Shown here: positions 9,657 through 18,693 of the stretch, one piece after another
How positions within the stretch are numbered: the first letter of the stretch is position 1
Layout of the letters: the number at the start of each line of letters is the position of its first letter
Position numbers and translations under genes: made by a program
Assembly (NCBI GenBank): GCA_024401295.1
Contig: JAKSLG010000001.1
Location: forward strand, 62,001-126,000
DNA from: Bacteroidales bacterium
GTDB taxonomy: Bacteria > Bacteroidota > Bacteroidia > Bacteroidales > Marinilabiliaceae
DNA length: 64,000 nt
Direction of reading: 5' to 3'
Notes under the pieces: model-generated
The model's input: only the letters and a program-made list of their open reading frames with translations
The model's database searches: none
Told to the model about the DNA's origin: nothing

Positions 9657-10589
9657 CTAACTATTAACCCAAGTATCGCGAAATCCTGGCTCAAAAATCT
9701 TTATCACATCGGCCAACAATTGCTCGTCAATAGGTTCGTCGGCATATTTTATGGTTTTAAGCACATTATTTGGATTGGTTGTGCTGAACAATGTGGTGGC
9801 AATGTGCGGATTGTTCATTGAAAAATGCACAGCCAAGCGCTCAATTGATTCGCCCTTCGATTTGCAGAACTCACAAGCCTTGCGAGCCAAACGTTGCAAT
9901 GCCGCAGGAGCTGGATGCCAGTCGGGTGCACCACGTTCGGTGAGCAATCCCATTGAGTATGGCGATGCGTTGATTATGCCTAAGTCGCGCTGCTCAAAAT
10001 AATCGAAGTAATCTGAAAGCGCATCATCGTTAAGTGTGTAGTGGCAAAACGATAAAATTGACTCAACAAGGCCCTTTGGTGTATGCTCAATAACGTATTT
10101 AAAGTGGCGCAATGTTAAGTTGGTTATGCCAACGTGCTTAACCGTTCCTTGCTCACGCAATTCGGCAAGTGCTGGCAATGTCTCGTTGCAAACCTGCTCA
10201 AGGTCAGCAAACTCAATGTCGTGTACATTAATAAGATCGATGTAGTTAACATTCAAGCGGTCCATGCTTTCAAAAACGCTCTCTTTTGCGCGTTTGCCCG
10301 AGTAATCCCAAGTGTTTACACCGTCTTTGCCGTATCGGCCCACCTTAGTCGAAAGGTAATATTTGTTGCGGTCGATATTCTTAAGCGCTTTGCCAAGCAC
10401 TGTTTCTGCTTTGTAGTGGCCATAATATGGCGACACATCAATAAAGTTGATGCCATTTTCAACGGCTGTATAAACGGCTTTGATGCCCTGCTCTTCTTTT
10501 AGCGAATGAAAAACGCCGCCAAGCGACGATGCACCAAAGCCTACATTGCTGACCTTCATTCCGGTCTTTCCAATCTCTTTGTAGTTCAT
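9657..10589 (-). CDS. Aldo/keto reductase (L-galactose 1-dehydrogenase-like)
   Basis: 310 residues, full-length aldo/keto reductase. It has GMKVSNVGFGASSLGG at the start, the Asp/Tyr catalytic pair in FIDVSPYYGHYKAE, the lysine in YLSTKVGRYG, and the histidine in DLINVHDIEF. It resembles the L-galactose / L-fucose (D-threo-aldose) dehydrogenase branch, which oxidises the aldose at C1 to a lactone with NAD. It is the first gene of the operon, with 56 bases to the alcohol dehydrogenase gene. A possible -7 element (TACATTTG, 10693-10686) lies ~95 bases upstream. The substrate call rests on the neighbouring lactonase, dehydrogenase, UxaB and UxaA. Confidence 0.82.
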   Translation of the reverse strand: MNYKEIGKTGMKVSNVGFGASSLGGVFHSLKEEQGIKAVYTAVENGINFIDVSPYYGHYKAETVLGKALKNIDRNKYYLSTKVGRYGKDGVNTWDYSGKRAKESVFESMDRLNVNYIDLINVHDIEFADLEQVCNETLPALAELREQGTVKHVGITNLTLRHFKYVIEHTPKGLVESILSFCHYTLNDDALSDYFDYFEQRDLGIINASPYSMGLLTERGAPDWHPAPAALQRLARKACEFCKSKGESIERLAVHFSMNNPHIATTLFSTTNPNNVLKTIKYADEPIDEQLLADVIKIFEPGFRDTWVNS

Positions 10590-10802
10590 ATTTCGTTCTT
10601 TTGATTTCTGTTGAGGTTATATCTGTTTGTAACTTGAGTGTGTCAATATTTTTTTCTGCTCATTAAATTAAAACGATTATTTCTGCAAATGTAAAAAAAT
10701 GTTTTCTGATGCTGTACGCAAAGAGCGATTAATAAATGAGAAGATTATGCATTGTAATAGTTCTGTTATAGACTTATATATTACATATTGCCTAAAAATC
10801 AT

Positions 10803-10810
10803 TATTTTTG
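10803..10810 (+). promoter_or_regulatory. Possible -7 element of cstA
   Basis: TATTTTTG fits TAnnTTTG, 33 bases before the ATG at 10844. No convincing -33 TTG is seen at the right spacing. Confidence 0.35.
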
Positions 10811-10843
10811 CCGTGTTTTTCAAACAACGCAAAATTTCTAGCA

Positions 10844-12301
10844 ATGATAACATTCCTAATTGCCATAGCGATGCTCGTATGCGGCTATTTTGTCTATGGC
10901 GCATTTGTTGAGAAGGTGTTTGCTCCGCAGTTCGATCGTCCGACGCCTGCTATAGAGCATCCCGACGGTGTCGATTTCATTCCGCTTCCAACGTGGAAGG
11001 TCTTTATGATTCAGTTTTTGAATATTGCGGGCACAGGTCCGATTTTTGGCGCAATTCTGGGAGCGCAGTTTGGTCCTGCAGCCTATTTGTGGATTGTTCT
11101 CGGATGTATCTTTGCCGGTGCTGTCCATGACTATTTGAGTGGTATGCTCTCGATACGCCACGATGGTGCAGGACTTCCTGAAATTGTCGGTCATTATCTT
11201 GGCAGTCGGACAAAAAAGGTCATGCTTGTCTTCACGATGTTTCTTATGGTGATGGTCGGCGCCGTGTTTGTTTATAGTCCGGCTCTCATCCTTGGTAATA
11301 TGACGCTCGATACGCTTGGCGACAAGTCTGTTTTCATGTGGTGTGGAGTCATCTTCGTCTATTATCTCATTGCAACGATGTTGCCTATCGACAAGATTAT
11401 TGGCAAGATATATCCAGTTTTCGCCATTGCAATACTTTTCATGGCAGTTGCCTTGTGCGTCGTCCTGATAGGAAAATGGCCATCATTGCCGGAGATATAT
11501 TCCGATGGCGTGTTGAGCGATTCATTCAACGGCAAGACAATTTTCCCAGCGTTGTTCCTGACCATTGCCTGTGGCGCAATCAGTGGTTTTCATGCCACTC
11601 AGAGTCCGCTCATGGCGCGATGCCTCAAGAGTGAGAAACTTGGTCGTCCGGTCTTTTTCGGCAGCATGATCACCGAAGGTATCGTGGCTCTCATTTGGGC
11701 AACTATATCGATGTATTTCTTCTATGGCGGTGGTGCTGCAGACCTCGGTGTCGACAATACGCTTCAGGCTCCGCAGGTCGTGACGGCCGTAAGCAAAGGC
11801 TGGCTTGGCACTTTCGGCGGCATCTTGGCACTTTTGGGTGTTGTCGCAGCTCCGATCACGAGTGGCGATACGGCATTGCGAAGCGCACGTCTCATCGTTG
11901 CAGACTTCATCCATCTCGATCAGAAACCAATAGGCAAGCGTCTCTATATCTGCATTCCGCTTTTTGCAGCTACGATGGCTCTGCTTTGGTTCAACATTGC
12001 TAATCCTAATGGATTCAACGTCATTTGGAACTACTTTGGCTGGGCCAATCAGGCGCTCTCTGTGTTCACTCTATGGGCTATCACGGTATATCTCGTGCGC
12101 AATGGCCGTCTATATCTGATCACTCTTTTGCCGGCAGTTCTCATGACATCTGTCTGCACAACATATATCATTGTCTCGCAACAAGGATTCGGACTTTTTG
12201 CTTCGTATGCTTTTGCACCACACATTATTGGTGTGTGTGTTGCAATTCTTGCGCTTGCATTGTTTGCGATGTGGGTTAAGAAGGAGAATGTCAGAGCATA
12301 A
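10844..12301 (+). CDS. cstA: Carbon starvation protein CstA family transporter
   Basis: 485 residues from MITFLIAIAM. An in-frame ATG 36 bases upstream would add a non-hydrophobic tail, so this start is preferred. It is a multi-pass membrane protein with CstA hallmarks: a first helix followed by a PTWKVFMIQFLNIAGTGPI segment, AVHDYLSGMLSIRH, GAISGFHATQSPLMAR, and later ITSGDTALRSARLI. CstA proteins take up peptides or pyruvate in E. coli; the substrate in Bacteroidales is not settled. This is the shorter version usual in Bacteroidota (E. coli CstA is about 700). It begins a plus-strand group: the SDR gene starts 6 bases after it and serB 6 bases after that. Confidence 0.88.
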   Translation: MITFLIAIAMLVCGYFVYGAFVEKVFAPQFDRPTPAIEHPDGVDFIPLPTWKVFMIQFLNIAGTGPIFGAILGAQFGPAAYLWIVLGCIFAGAVHDYLSGMLSIRHDGAGLPEIVGHYLGSRTKKVMLVFTMFLMVMVGAVFVYSPALILGNMTLDTLGDKSVFMWCGVIFVYYLIATMLPIDKIIGKIYPVFAIAILFMAVALCVVLIGKWPSLPEIYSDGVLSDSFNGKTIFPALFLTIACGAISGFHATQSPLMARCLKSEKLGRPVFFGSMITEGIVALIWATISMYFFYGGGAADLGVDNTLQAPQVVTAVSKGWLGTFGGILALLGVVAAPITSGDTALRSARLIVADFIHLDQKPIGKRLYICIPLFAATMALLWFNIANPNGFNVIWNYFGWANQALSVFTLWAITVYLVRNGRLYLITLLPAVLMTSVCTTYIIVSQQGFGLFASYAFAPHIIGVCVAILALALFAMWVKKENVRA

Positions 12302-12307
12302 CGACGG

Positions 12308-13324
12308 ATGGATTTGACGCAGAAAGTACTCGTAACCGGTGCAACGGGCATGCTTGGTACGCATGTCATGCTTCAGCTCATCAGCTGTGGCTACGCTGTG
12401 CGTGCACTTGTGCGTCAAGGGTCGAGCAAGGCTGAAGTCGAAAATGTATTTGCATTCTATGGCCGAAGTGCCGATCTTGAGAAAATCGAATGGGCCGAAG
12501 GCGATGTCTGTGATATCGATTCGCTTGTCGAGGCCATGAACAATGTCTCGGCTGTCTATAATTGTGCGGCAATCGTATCTTTTGACAAGCGTGACCATGT
12601 GGCAATGTGGCAGACTAACGTAGGCGGCACGGCGAATGTTGTAGAGGCATGCATACGCTGCAATGTCGATGCCTTGTGTCATGCAAGTTCGATAGGTGCG
12701 CTTGGCCACACATCAGATGGATCTGATATCGACGAGACAACGCCGTATCAGTCCGATTCACGTCGTTCGGTCTATTCGCAGAGCAAGTTCCGTCAGGAGA
12801 TGGAAGTCTGGCGAGGCATTGAGCGCGGTCTCAATGCTACAATCGTCTGTCCGGGAGTCATACTTGGGCCATCGCGACTCGATCGAAGCAGCGGTCAGAT
12901 TGTGGCAACCGTTCAGCGCGGCATCAGCTATTACATCAAGGGCCATACGGGCTATGTCGATGTGCGCGATGTTGCGCTGGCGATGGTTAGCCTCGTCGAA
13001 GGCAAGTATTTCGGTCAGCGTTATGTTGTTGTTGGCTCAAATGCTGATGCTCTTGAAATACAGACTCTTATAGCGAAAAATCTGGCTTGCCAAGCCCCTT
13101 CAAAGGAGGCAAAACCATGGATGTTGCGTGTGGTGAGCCGATTGCTTGCCGTGGCATCATTTTTCACAGGCAAACGACAACCATTGACGCCCGAGAGTGT
13201 GCGTTCGATGGGCGGAAATCACAACTATACGTCAGCTAAAATCGTCGCCGCAACAGCGATGAATTTCATTTCAATCGAAGAAAGCATTTCTAATATGTCG
13301 CGCTACGCGACTTTTAAACGATAG
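12308..13324 (+). CDS. NAD(P)-dependent epimerase/dehydratase family protein (extended SDR)
   Basis: 338 residues. The Rossmann start is VLVTGATGMLGTHVMLQL, followed by acidic loop residues. The active-site tyrosine and lysine are in SVYSQSKFRQE (YxxxK), and a conserved ATIVCPGVILGP segment follows. It resembles the dihydroflavonol-4-reductase-like extended SDRs of Bacteroidota, whose substrates are mostly unknown. It is translationally close to cstA and serB (6-base gaps on both sides), so the three probably share a transcript. No pathway can be assigned from the neighbours. Confidence 0.82.
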   Translation: MDLTQKVLVTGATGMLGTHVMLQLISCGYAVRALVRQGSSKAEVENVFAFYGRSADLEKIEWAEGDVCDIDSLVEAMNNVSAVYNCAAIVSFDKRDHVAMWQTNVGGTANVVEACIRCNVDALCHASSIGALGHTSDGSDIDETTPYQSDSRRSVYSQSKFRQEMEVWRGIERGLNATIVCPGVILGPSRLDRSSGQIVATVQRGISYYIKGHTGYVDVRDVALAMVSLVEGKYFGQRYVVVGSNADALEIQTLIAKNLACQAPSKEAKPWMLRVVSRLLAVASFFTGKRQPLTPESVRSMGGNHNYTSAKIVAATAMNFISIEESISNMSRYATFKR

Positions 13325-13330
13325 GATTTT

Positions 13331-14575
13331 ATGGCATTGGAGAATAACATGAAAAACAAGTCACGCGAACTTATCCTGATGAACGTTCAGGGCGAGGACC
13401 ATCCTGGTGTGACGGCAACGCTCACATCTGTATTGGCTGAGCATAATGTTGATATTCTGGACCTTGGTCAGGCAACTATTCACAATGACCTCGGACTAGG
13501 AATACTCTTCGCGTTGAATGACGACTCCGATGATTCATCGTCGATTCTCAAAGACTTGCTCTTCAAGGCATACGAACTTGGAATGACCATAAAATTCACG
13601 CCGATTGCTCCGGAACGATACGAAGAGTGGGTTTCGCAGCAGGGCAAGCAACGTAGCATCATAACGCTCATGGCCCGCCATTTGACAGGCGTTCATCTGG
13701 CCGAAGTGACTAAAATAATTTCGGAGCAGGGACTCAATATTGACCTCATTTCGCGTCTGACAGGTCGTCGTTCGCTCAAAGTCGATACGGGCAATGTCAT
13801 GTCTGTCGTTGAATTCTCAGTCAGAGGTGTTCCAAAAGATGCTTCGCAGCTCAAGGAAGACTTCATAAAAGTCTCAAAGGAAACGGGCGTTGACATCGCA
13901 TTTCAAGAGGATAATATCTTCCGTCGCAATCGTCGTCTCGTATGTTTCGATATGGATTCGACGCTCATCCAGACCGAGGTTATCGACGAACTCGCTCGTC
14001 GTGCCGGAGTTTATGATGAGGTCAGCTCAATCACCGAATCGGCCATGCGTGGAGAGATCGATTTCAAGCAGAGTTTCATGAAACGAATAGCTTTGCTCAA
14101 GGGTCTCGATGTCTCGGTGATGAAGGATATTGCAGAAAATCTCCCGCTCACAGAAGGTGCAGAACGTCTGTTCCGCACGCTCAAGAAATCGGGTTATAAG
14201 ACAGCAATTCTTTCGGGCGGATTCAACTATTTTGGCAATTATCTGAAGCAGAAACTAGGCATCGATTACGTGTTTGCCAATGAACTCGAAGTCGAAGACG
14301 GACGATTGACAGGACGCCACGTCGGCGATATTGTCGATGGCGCAAAGAAGGCTGAAATGCTCAAGCTTCTTGCCTTCAAGGAGGACTTGCACCTTGAGCA
14401 GTGTATTGCTGTTGGCGATGGTTCCAATGACCTTCCGATGATTCAGCTCGCAGGTCTCGGCATAGCCTTCCATGCAAAGCCAAAAGTCAAGGCAACAGCG
14501 CAGCATGCCATTTCTGAAAATGGCCTCGATACGATTCTCTATCTCATTGGTTTCCGCGATCGCGAAATTGGCTAG
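13331..14575 (+). CDS. serB: Phosphoserine phosphatase SerB with N-terminal ACT domains
   Basis: 414 residues. The first ~190 residues form a double ACT-type regulatory region (LILMNVQGEDHPGVTATLTS and IITLMARHLTGVHLAEVTKI). The C-terminal ~210 residues are the HAD phosphatase with motif I DMDSTLIQTEVIDELA, motif II ILSGGFNYFG, and motif IV VGDGSNDLPMIQLAGLGIAF. It dephosphorylates phosphoserine in the last step of serine synthesis; the ACT region suggests feedback control by an amino acid. Its stop codon and that of the convergent dgt gene share the sequence CTAG, leaving no intergenic space and no visible terminator. Confidence 0.93.
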   Translation: MALENNMKNKSRELILMNVQGEDHPGVTATLTSVLAEHNVDILDLGQATIHNDLGLGILFALNDDSDDSSSILKDLLFKAYELGMTIKFTPIAPERYEEWVSQQGKQRSIITLMARHLTGVHLAEVTKIISEQGLNIDLISRLTGRRSLKVDTGNVMSVVEFSVRGVPKDASQLKEDFIKVSKETGVDIAFQEDNIFRRNRRLVCFDMDSTLIQTEVIDELARRAGVYDEVSSITESAMRGEIDFKQSFMKRIALLKGLDVSVMKDIAENLPLTEGAERLFRTLKKSGYKTAILSGGFNYFGNYLKQKLGIDYVFANELEVEDGRLTGRHVGDIVDGAKKAEMLKLLAFKEDLHLEQCIAVGDGSNDLPMIQLAGLGIAFHAKPKVKATAQHAISENGLDTILYLIGFRDREIG

Positions 14576-15885
14576 CCAAGGCCGATGCCTTTGATCTTCT
14601 TGAAGAGGTCGAGTGCATATATGTCGGTCATTCCCGACACGATGTCAACAGCCGAAAGAAGTCTGTCGTAGTCAGATGCATTGCTGCTGACAACGAACTG
14701 CTCGGGGATGAACGGCTGCAATAGTTTTGAATAGTATTTGCTAGGCTCGTTTATCGCATTGACGAAGGTGTCGAGCAGTGTTCCGAGGATGGTGAAGCCG
14801 GAAAGTTCAATCTCAACAACGGATTGATGTCCGTATATCTGGCTGACCGATAGCTTTTTAATTCGTTCCATGGCAGCGAGTTCAACCGCTGGCATATCCT
14901 TGATGAGCGAAGTGTTGTATGTTCCGTTGAGAATCTCTTCGCGATGATTCCAGAACGTCTCTGTGCAGATCTTGACAAGTTTTCCGATAACGATAGAGCG
15001 CATGTAGGCCACTTGCTCATGCTTGTCCGTCACCTTTTTACAAACATTTTCGAGGTTTTCGTGCGTATGACGTTCTTCATCCTTGTCGAAAAACGCCATC
15101 AGCAGATCGCGCGTCTCGTCATAAGACAGGATACCAAGGCGATAGGCATCTTCGACATCCATGATTTCATAGCAGATGTCATCTGCCGCTTCGACGAGAA
15201 AGACGAGCGGGTAGCGGCAATAGCAGCCGTCTGAAAGCTTGTTCACGCCAAGGCGCTCCATTATATATTCAAACGAGGCTTTGTCCTGCTGGAAATAACC
15301 GAATTTCTTGTGACCTACCGAAGGTCGAGGATATTTTGCGATAGACGCAACCGTCGGGAATGTGAGCGCATAGCCGCCATCGCGTCGGCCGGCAAACGTA
15401 TGCGACATGATTCTGAACGTATTTGCATTGCCATCGAAGTTCGTCAGGTCGCCGAGCTCCATATCTGTCAGATTGCCAACCATTTCGCGTCCATTGCCGC
15501 TGATGAAATAGTGCTGTATGGCACTCTCGCCCGAATGTCCGAATGGCGGATTTCCCATGTCGTGGGCAAGGCATGCCGATGCCACTATGGCGCCGATTTC
15601 GCCGATGAATTCACAGCCGTCTGTCTCTCCGCTGTCTTCAATATTATGTGCGATAATGTCACCCAAAGAACGGCCGACACTCGACACTTCAAGACTGTGT
15701 GTCAAGCGGTTATGCACGAAAATGCTGCCTGGCAGAGGAAAGACTTGTGTCTTGTTCTGCATGCGTCGGAATGGTGCCGAAAAGATAATGCGGTCATAGT
15801 CGCGTTGGAATTCCGTGCGAGCATGGCTGATTTTATCAACAGACTGTCCTGTGCGCTGTGTCGTTAGCAGTTCTTTCCAATTCAT
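14572..15885 (-). CDS. dgt: Deoxyguanosinetriphosphate triphosphohydrolase (dGTPase)
   Basis: 437 residues. The HD-domain metal site is visible: NRLTHSLEVSSVGRSLGD (H), then CLAHDMGNPPFGHSGESA (HD) and EAADDICYEIMDVEDA. The N-terminal YDRIIFSAPFRRMQNKTQVF is characteristic of Dgt. The enzyme splits dGTP to deoxyguanosine and tripolyphosphate and so affects dNTP pools. It is the last gene of a minus-strand group, 11 bases after the EEP-family gene, and ends tail-to-tail with serB. Confidence 0.92.
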   Translation of the reverse strand: MNWKELLTTQRTGQSVDKISHARTEFQRDYDRIIFSAPFRRMQNKTQVFPLPGSIFVHNRLTHSLEVSSVGRSLGDIIAHNIEDSGETDGCEFIGEIGAIVASACLAHDMGNPPFGHSGESAIQHYFISGNGREMVGNLTDMELGDLTNFDGNANTFRIMSHTFAGRRDGGYALTFPTVASIAKYPRPSVGHKKFGYFQQDKASFEYIMERLGVNKLSDGCYCRYPLVFLVEAADDICYEIMDVEDAYRLGILSYDETRDLLMAFFDKDEERHTHENLENVCKKVTDKHEQVAYMRSIVIGKLVKICTETFWNHREEILNGTYNTSLIKDMPAVELAAMERIKKLSVSQIYGHQSVVEIELSGFTILGTLLDTFVNAINEPSKYYSKLLQPFIPEQFVVSSNASDYDRLLSAVDIVSGMTDIYALDLFKKIKGIGLG

Positions 15886-15896
15886 TTTAAAGCATT

Positions 15897-16982
15897 TTAT
15901 TCGATGACAAAACGTGCCATGACGGCAAAATGATCGCTCATTTCCGACGACTTATTCACCTTATATTCAACAGCTTGGAGTCCTTTGCTGTGCAGAATGT
16001 GGTCAATTCTGAGTGGTGGCAGGTTTCCGTTAAACGTGTCGCCGATACCGATATCTGCCACTTCAAAGGCATCTTTCAAATCTGTCGTGACTTGTTTGTA
16101 TGTATATGATGTCGGAATGTCGTTGAAGTCGCCGCAAACGATTGTAGGACAATCATTTTCGCTGACCAGCTGTCGTATCTTGCGAGCCTGGACAGCCCGT
16201 TGTGTGAAAGCATCCATCATCTGCTTATACGTGCTCTTGAGATTGTCTTTTTCGCGTCGTGCATGAATGGCGTTATTAACGCTGGAAATCTGTTTGTCTG
16301 ACAATCTTATCGACTCTAGATGACAATTCAGGATTGCAATGTCGCGGTTGCCCACTTCGACAACGAGCGGCATAATGTGCGAATCAAGATCACTGGTGCC
16401 AAAGCTGTTGCCAACTCTCATCGGATAGTTGCTCATGACAATCTGAAAGACAGATGATCCTTTATTGCTACTGTAATTGTCGTATGCAACATATTTGAAG
16501 CCAAAATATTTTTCGAGCGTACTTTTCGTGAATTTGTCAAACGTACCTTTTCGTGGCATCTCTTGCAGACAGACGATATCGGCCTCGACAGAATCGATAA
16601 ATGTTTTCAATTCCTTAGCAATTTCGGCCTGCTTGTCGTTGCCTTTGTTCTTGAAGCCACATACATTGAGCGTAACGATGGTCAGCGTTTCGCTGTTTGT
16701 CTTCTTGACGACTGATGGCCAGGGCTTTATCTCGTTTGTGATGCCAGCGAATGTCGCAGCAAGCGAGAGAAACAGAACGACACTACTGCGGAAAAGACCT
16801 ACGCCAATCGTGACAAGGAAAAGCAGCAGCGACAGGCACCATAGATATTGGAACGCAAAGCCCAAAAAGGCTATCTGGCGAATCTTTTCAGGCGACATAT
16901 ACGACTGAAAATAACTCGCTGCAGTCAGCAAAGCCAGTAAAAGGCTAAAAGCAAATACTATGTTCTTGAAAAGTCGTTTCAT
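15897..16982 (-). CDS. Membrane-anchored endonuclease/exonuclease/phosphatase (EEP) family protein
   Basis: 361 residues. Two or three hydrophobic segments in the first ~90 residues (for example VFAFSLLLALLTAASYF) are followed by an EEP fold. EEP motifs include LTIVTLNVCGFKN, IVCLQEMPRKG, ILNCHLES, TIVCGDFNDIP, LRIDHILHS and the final SDHFAVMARF, so the metal and catalytic Asp/His residues are present. The catalytic domain is probably on the periplasmic side. The biological substrate (nucleic acid, lipid or phosphoester) cannot be told from sequence. It overlaps the upstream rhomboid gene by 4 bases, which indicates co-translation. Confidence 0.85.
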   Translation of the reverse strand: MKRLFKNIVFAFSLLLALLTAASYFQSYMSPEKIRQIAFLGFAFQYLWCLSLLLFLVTIGVGLFRSSVVLFLSLAATFAGITNEIKPWPSVVKKTNSETLTIVTLNVCGFKNKGNDKQAEIAKELKTFIDSVEADIVCLQEMPRKGTFDKFTKSTLEKYFGFKYVAYDNYSSNKGSSVFQIVMSNYPMRVGNSFGTSDLDSHIMPLVVEVGNRDIAILNCHLESIRLSDKQISSVNNAIHARREKDNLKSTYKQMMDAFTQRAVQARKIRQLVSENDCPTIVCGDFNDIPTSYTYKQVTTDLKDAFEVADIGIGDTFNGNLPPLRIDHILHSKGLQAVEYKVNKSSEMSDHFAVMARFVIE

Positions 16983-17824
16983 CGTTTGCTCTCATCAAAA
17001 AGCGTCTGCCGTTCTATGCTCGTAAGGCTTTCATAACCAGTCTCTTTGATCTTGTCCAATATGCGGTCAACCTCTTGCGAGTGTTTACGTTTCTGTTCGT
17101 TGTAGTTCATGTCATCCATATGCTTCGAATAGACAACGCGCATCTTTGTTTTTTTCTTTGCGAATATGCCCGTCGTGCTTCGTTGCTGTGGAAATCCGTT
17201 TTTCTTCCACGTCAAGGCCATTGCAAAACCCGCTGCCATGCCACCCAAATGTGCGATGTTTCCGCCGATATTGCTCTCGCCGCCAAGGATGAAAATCATG
17301 TAGAGGATTACGAAAAACAATGCGTAATATTTCAATTTGACTTGCCCGATGAAGACAACCTCAACGTAGTAGTTTGGGTAGAGCGTCGCAACGGCTGTCA
17401 GAATTGCCAGAACGGCTGCCGAAGCACCGAGCAGACTTCCATACGAATTGAAAATGAATTCATTGCATAGCAGGCTGAGGAATCCGCCAACCAATCCGCC
17501 AACAATATATGTCCGCAATATGACATGGTCGCCGACGAAACTTGACATAAGTCGGCCGAACCAATAAAGGCACATCATATTGAAGAGAATGTGGATGAAA
17601 TCTGCGTGGACAAACATGTAGGTAAGCAAGGTCCATGGCCTGTATATGAATGGCTCAAATGTCGTTGGCATCATCAGCCATCGCAATATGTCCGGTGTTC
17701 CGAGGGTCTTGCATAAAACACTTGAAAAAAGAATGATGACATAAACAAGGAAGTTTATGTATATCAATCGGACTGTTGTCCCTTCTTCAGCAAAACGTGT
17801 ACGTATCTTTTCGATGATGTCCAT
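16979..17824 (-). CDS. Rhomboid family intramembrane serine protease (second of a tandem pair)
   Basis: 281 residues from MDIIEKIRTR. This start overlaps the stop of the preceding rhomboid gene (TGATG), and the longer in-frame start at 17848 would lie inside that gene. Six membrane segments are visible. Rhomboid features are YMFVHADFIHILFNMMCLYWFGR, the serine motif as LLGASAAVLAIL (GASA in place of the usual GxSG), and the histidine in AHLGGMAAGFAMAL. The replacement of the last Gly by Ala leaves the nucleophile and histidine in place, so activity is plausible. A charged C-terminal tail of ~80 residues extends into the cytoplasm. It is co-transcribed with the EEP gene and dgt. Confidence 0.85.
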   Translation of the reverse strand: MDIIEKIRTRFAEEGTTVRLIYINFLVYVIILFSSVLCKTLGTPDILRWLMMPTTFEPFIYRPWTLLTYMFVHADFIHILFNMMCLYWFGRLMSSFVGDHVILRTYIVGGLVGGFLSLLCNEFIFNSYGSLLGASAAVLAILTAVATLYPNYYVEVVFIGQVKLKYYALFFVILYMIFILGGESNIGGNIAHLGGMAAGFAMALTWKKNGFPQQRSTTGIFAKKKTKMRVVYSKHMDDMNYNEQKRKHSQEVDRILDKIKETGYESLTSIERQTLFDESKR

Positions 17825-18648
17825 CACAATTCGCCCTCCCTGCGCCAACGTCTGATCAGGATAAATCCGAAAATCATGCCGCCAAGATGCGCCCAGTGTG
17901 CAACATTGTCGCCACTGAAATTGGCAACACCCTCAAAGAGTTCGATGAGGCCATATATGACAACGAAATATTTTGCTTTGAGAGGAATTGGCGGAATGAG
18001 CAGCATGATTGTAAGGTTTGGGAACATCATGCCGAATGCAAGCAATATTCCAAAGACAGCTCCCGATGCTCCGATGGTGTTCTGCGCATCAATATACATC
18101 GCCTGATACTGCATGATGAAGTCGCGCGCCATTCGGTTGGCTTCGGCTATGTCGCTGTTGCAGATGGCGTTATATTCTCTGGTAAACTCTCGCAGTGACA
18201 TCAGACTCTCTTGCGAGAATGGTCCATAGACAGCGAGAAAATCGTTGAGCGACTCTGTCGATTGGTTCGATAGATACGTGTCAACGGCTTCGATGAATGG
18301 GCGTATGTCAAAATAGAGAGCAACTTCCTGAATAAGTCCGGCACCAATGCCTGTGACGAAATAGTAGATGAGAAATCTGTTTGTTCCCCAGTATTGTTCA
18401 ATGAGTCGGCCGAACTGGAATACGGCAAACATATTGAAGAAGATGTGCGTTATGTCGGCGTGAAGAAACATGTAAGTAACGAACTGCCACAGACCGAAAT
18501 TTTCCGATTGGTAGTAGTGGAGTCCGAACATGCTGTTCAGGTCAATGTCCAGGCTTTTCCCGAACACGTACGATGCCGCAAAAACCAATATGTTTATTAT
18601 CAGAATGTTCTTGACGGCTGGGGGTATCTGTATCTGACCGAAATTCAT
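17824..18648 (-). CDS. Rhomboid family intramembrane serine protease (first of a tandem pair)
   Basis: 274 residues with about six membrane segments. Rhomboid motifs are FVTYMFLHADITHIFFNMFA, the catalytic TIGASGAVFGILLAF (GxSG complete) and the histidine in HWAHLGGMIFGF. Between membrane segments 3 and 4 there is a ~75-residue hydrophilic insert (about residues 113-187), not usual in a minimal rhomboid. Rhomboids cleave membrane-spanning substrates within the bilayer; targets are unknown here. It lies 45 bases after mutL, with a possible own -7 element (TATCTTTG, 18681-18674) inside the mutL 3' end. Confidence 0.88.
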   Translation of the reverse strand: MNFGQIQIPPAVKNILIINILVFAASYVFGKSLDIDLNSMFGLHYYQSENFGLWQFVTYMFLHADITHIFFNMFAVFQFGRLIEQYWGTNRFLIYYFVTGIGAGLIQEVALYFDIRPFIEAVDTYLSNQSTESLNDFLAVYGPFSQESLMSLREFTREYNAICNSDIAEANRMARDFIMQYQAMYIDAQNTIGASGAVFGILLAFGMMFPNLTIMLLIPPIPLKAKYFVVIYGLIELFEGVANFSGDNVAHWAHLGGMIFGFILIRRWRREGEL

Positions 18649-18693
18649 CTTCCAAGGATGTTATTTGACTTTGCAAAGATAGCGAAAAAAGCT

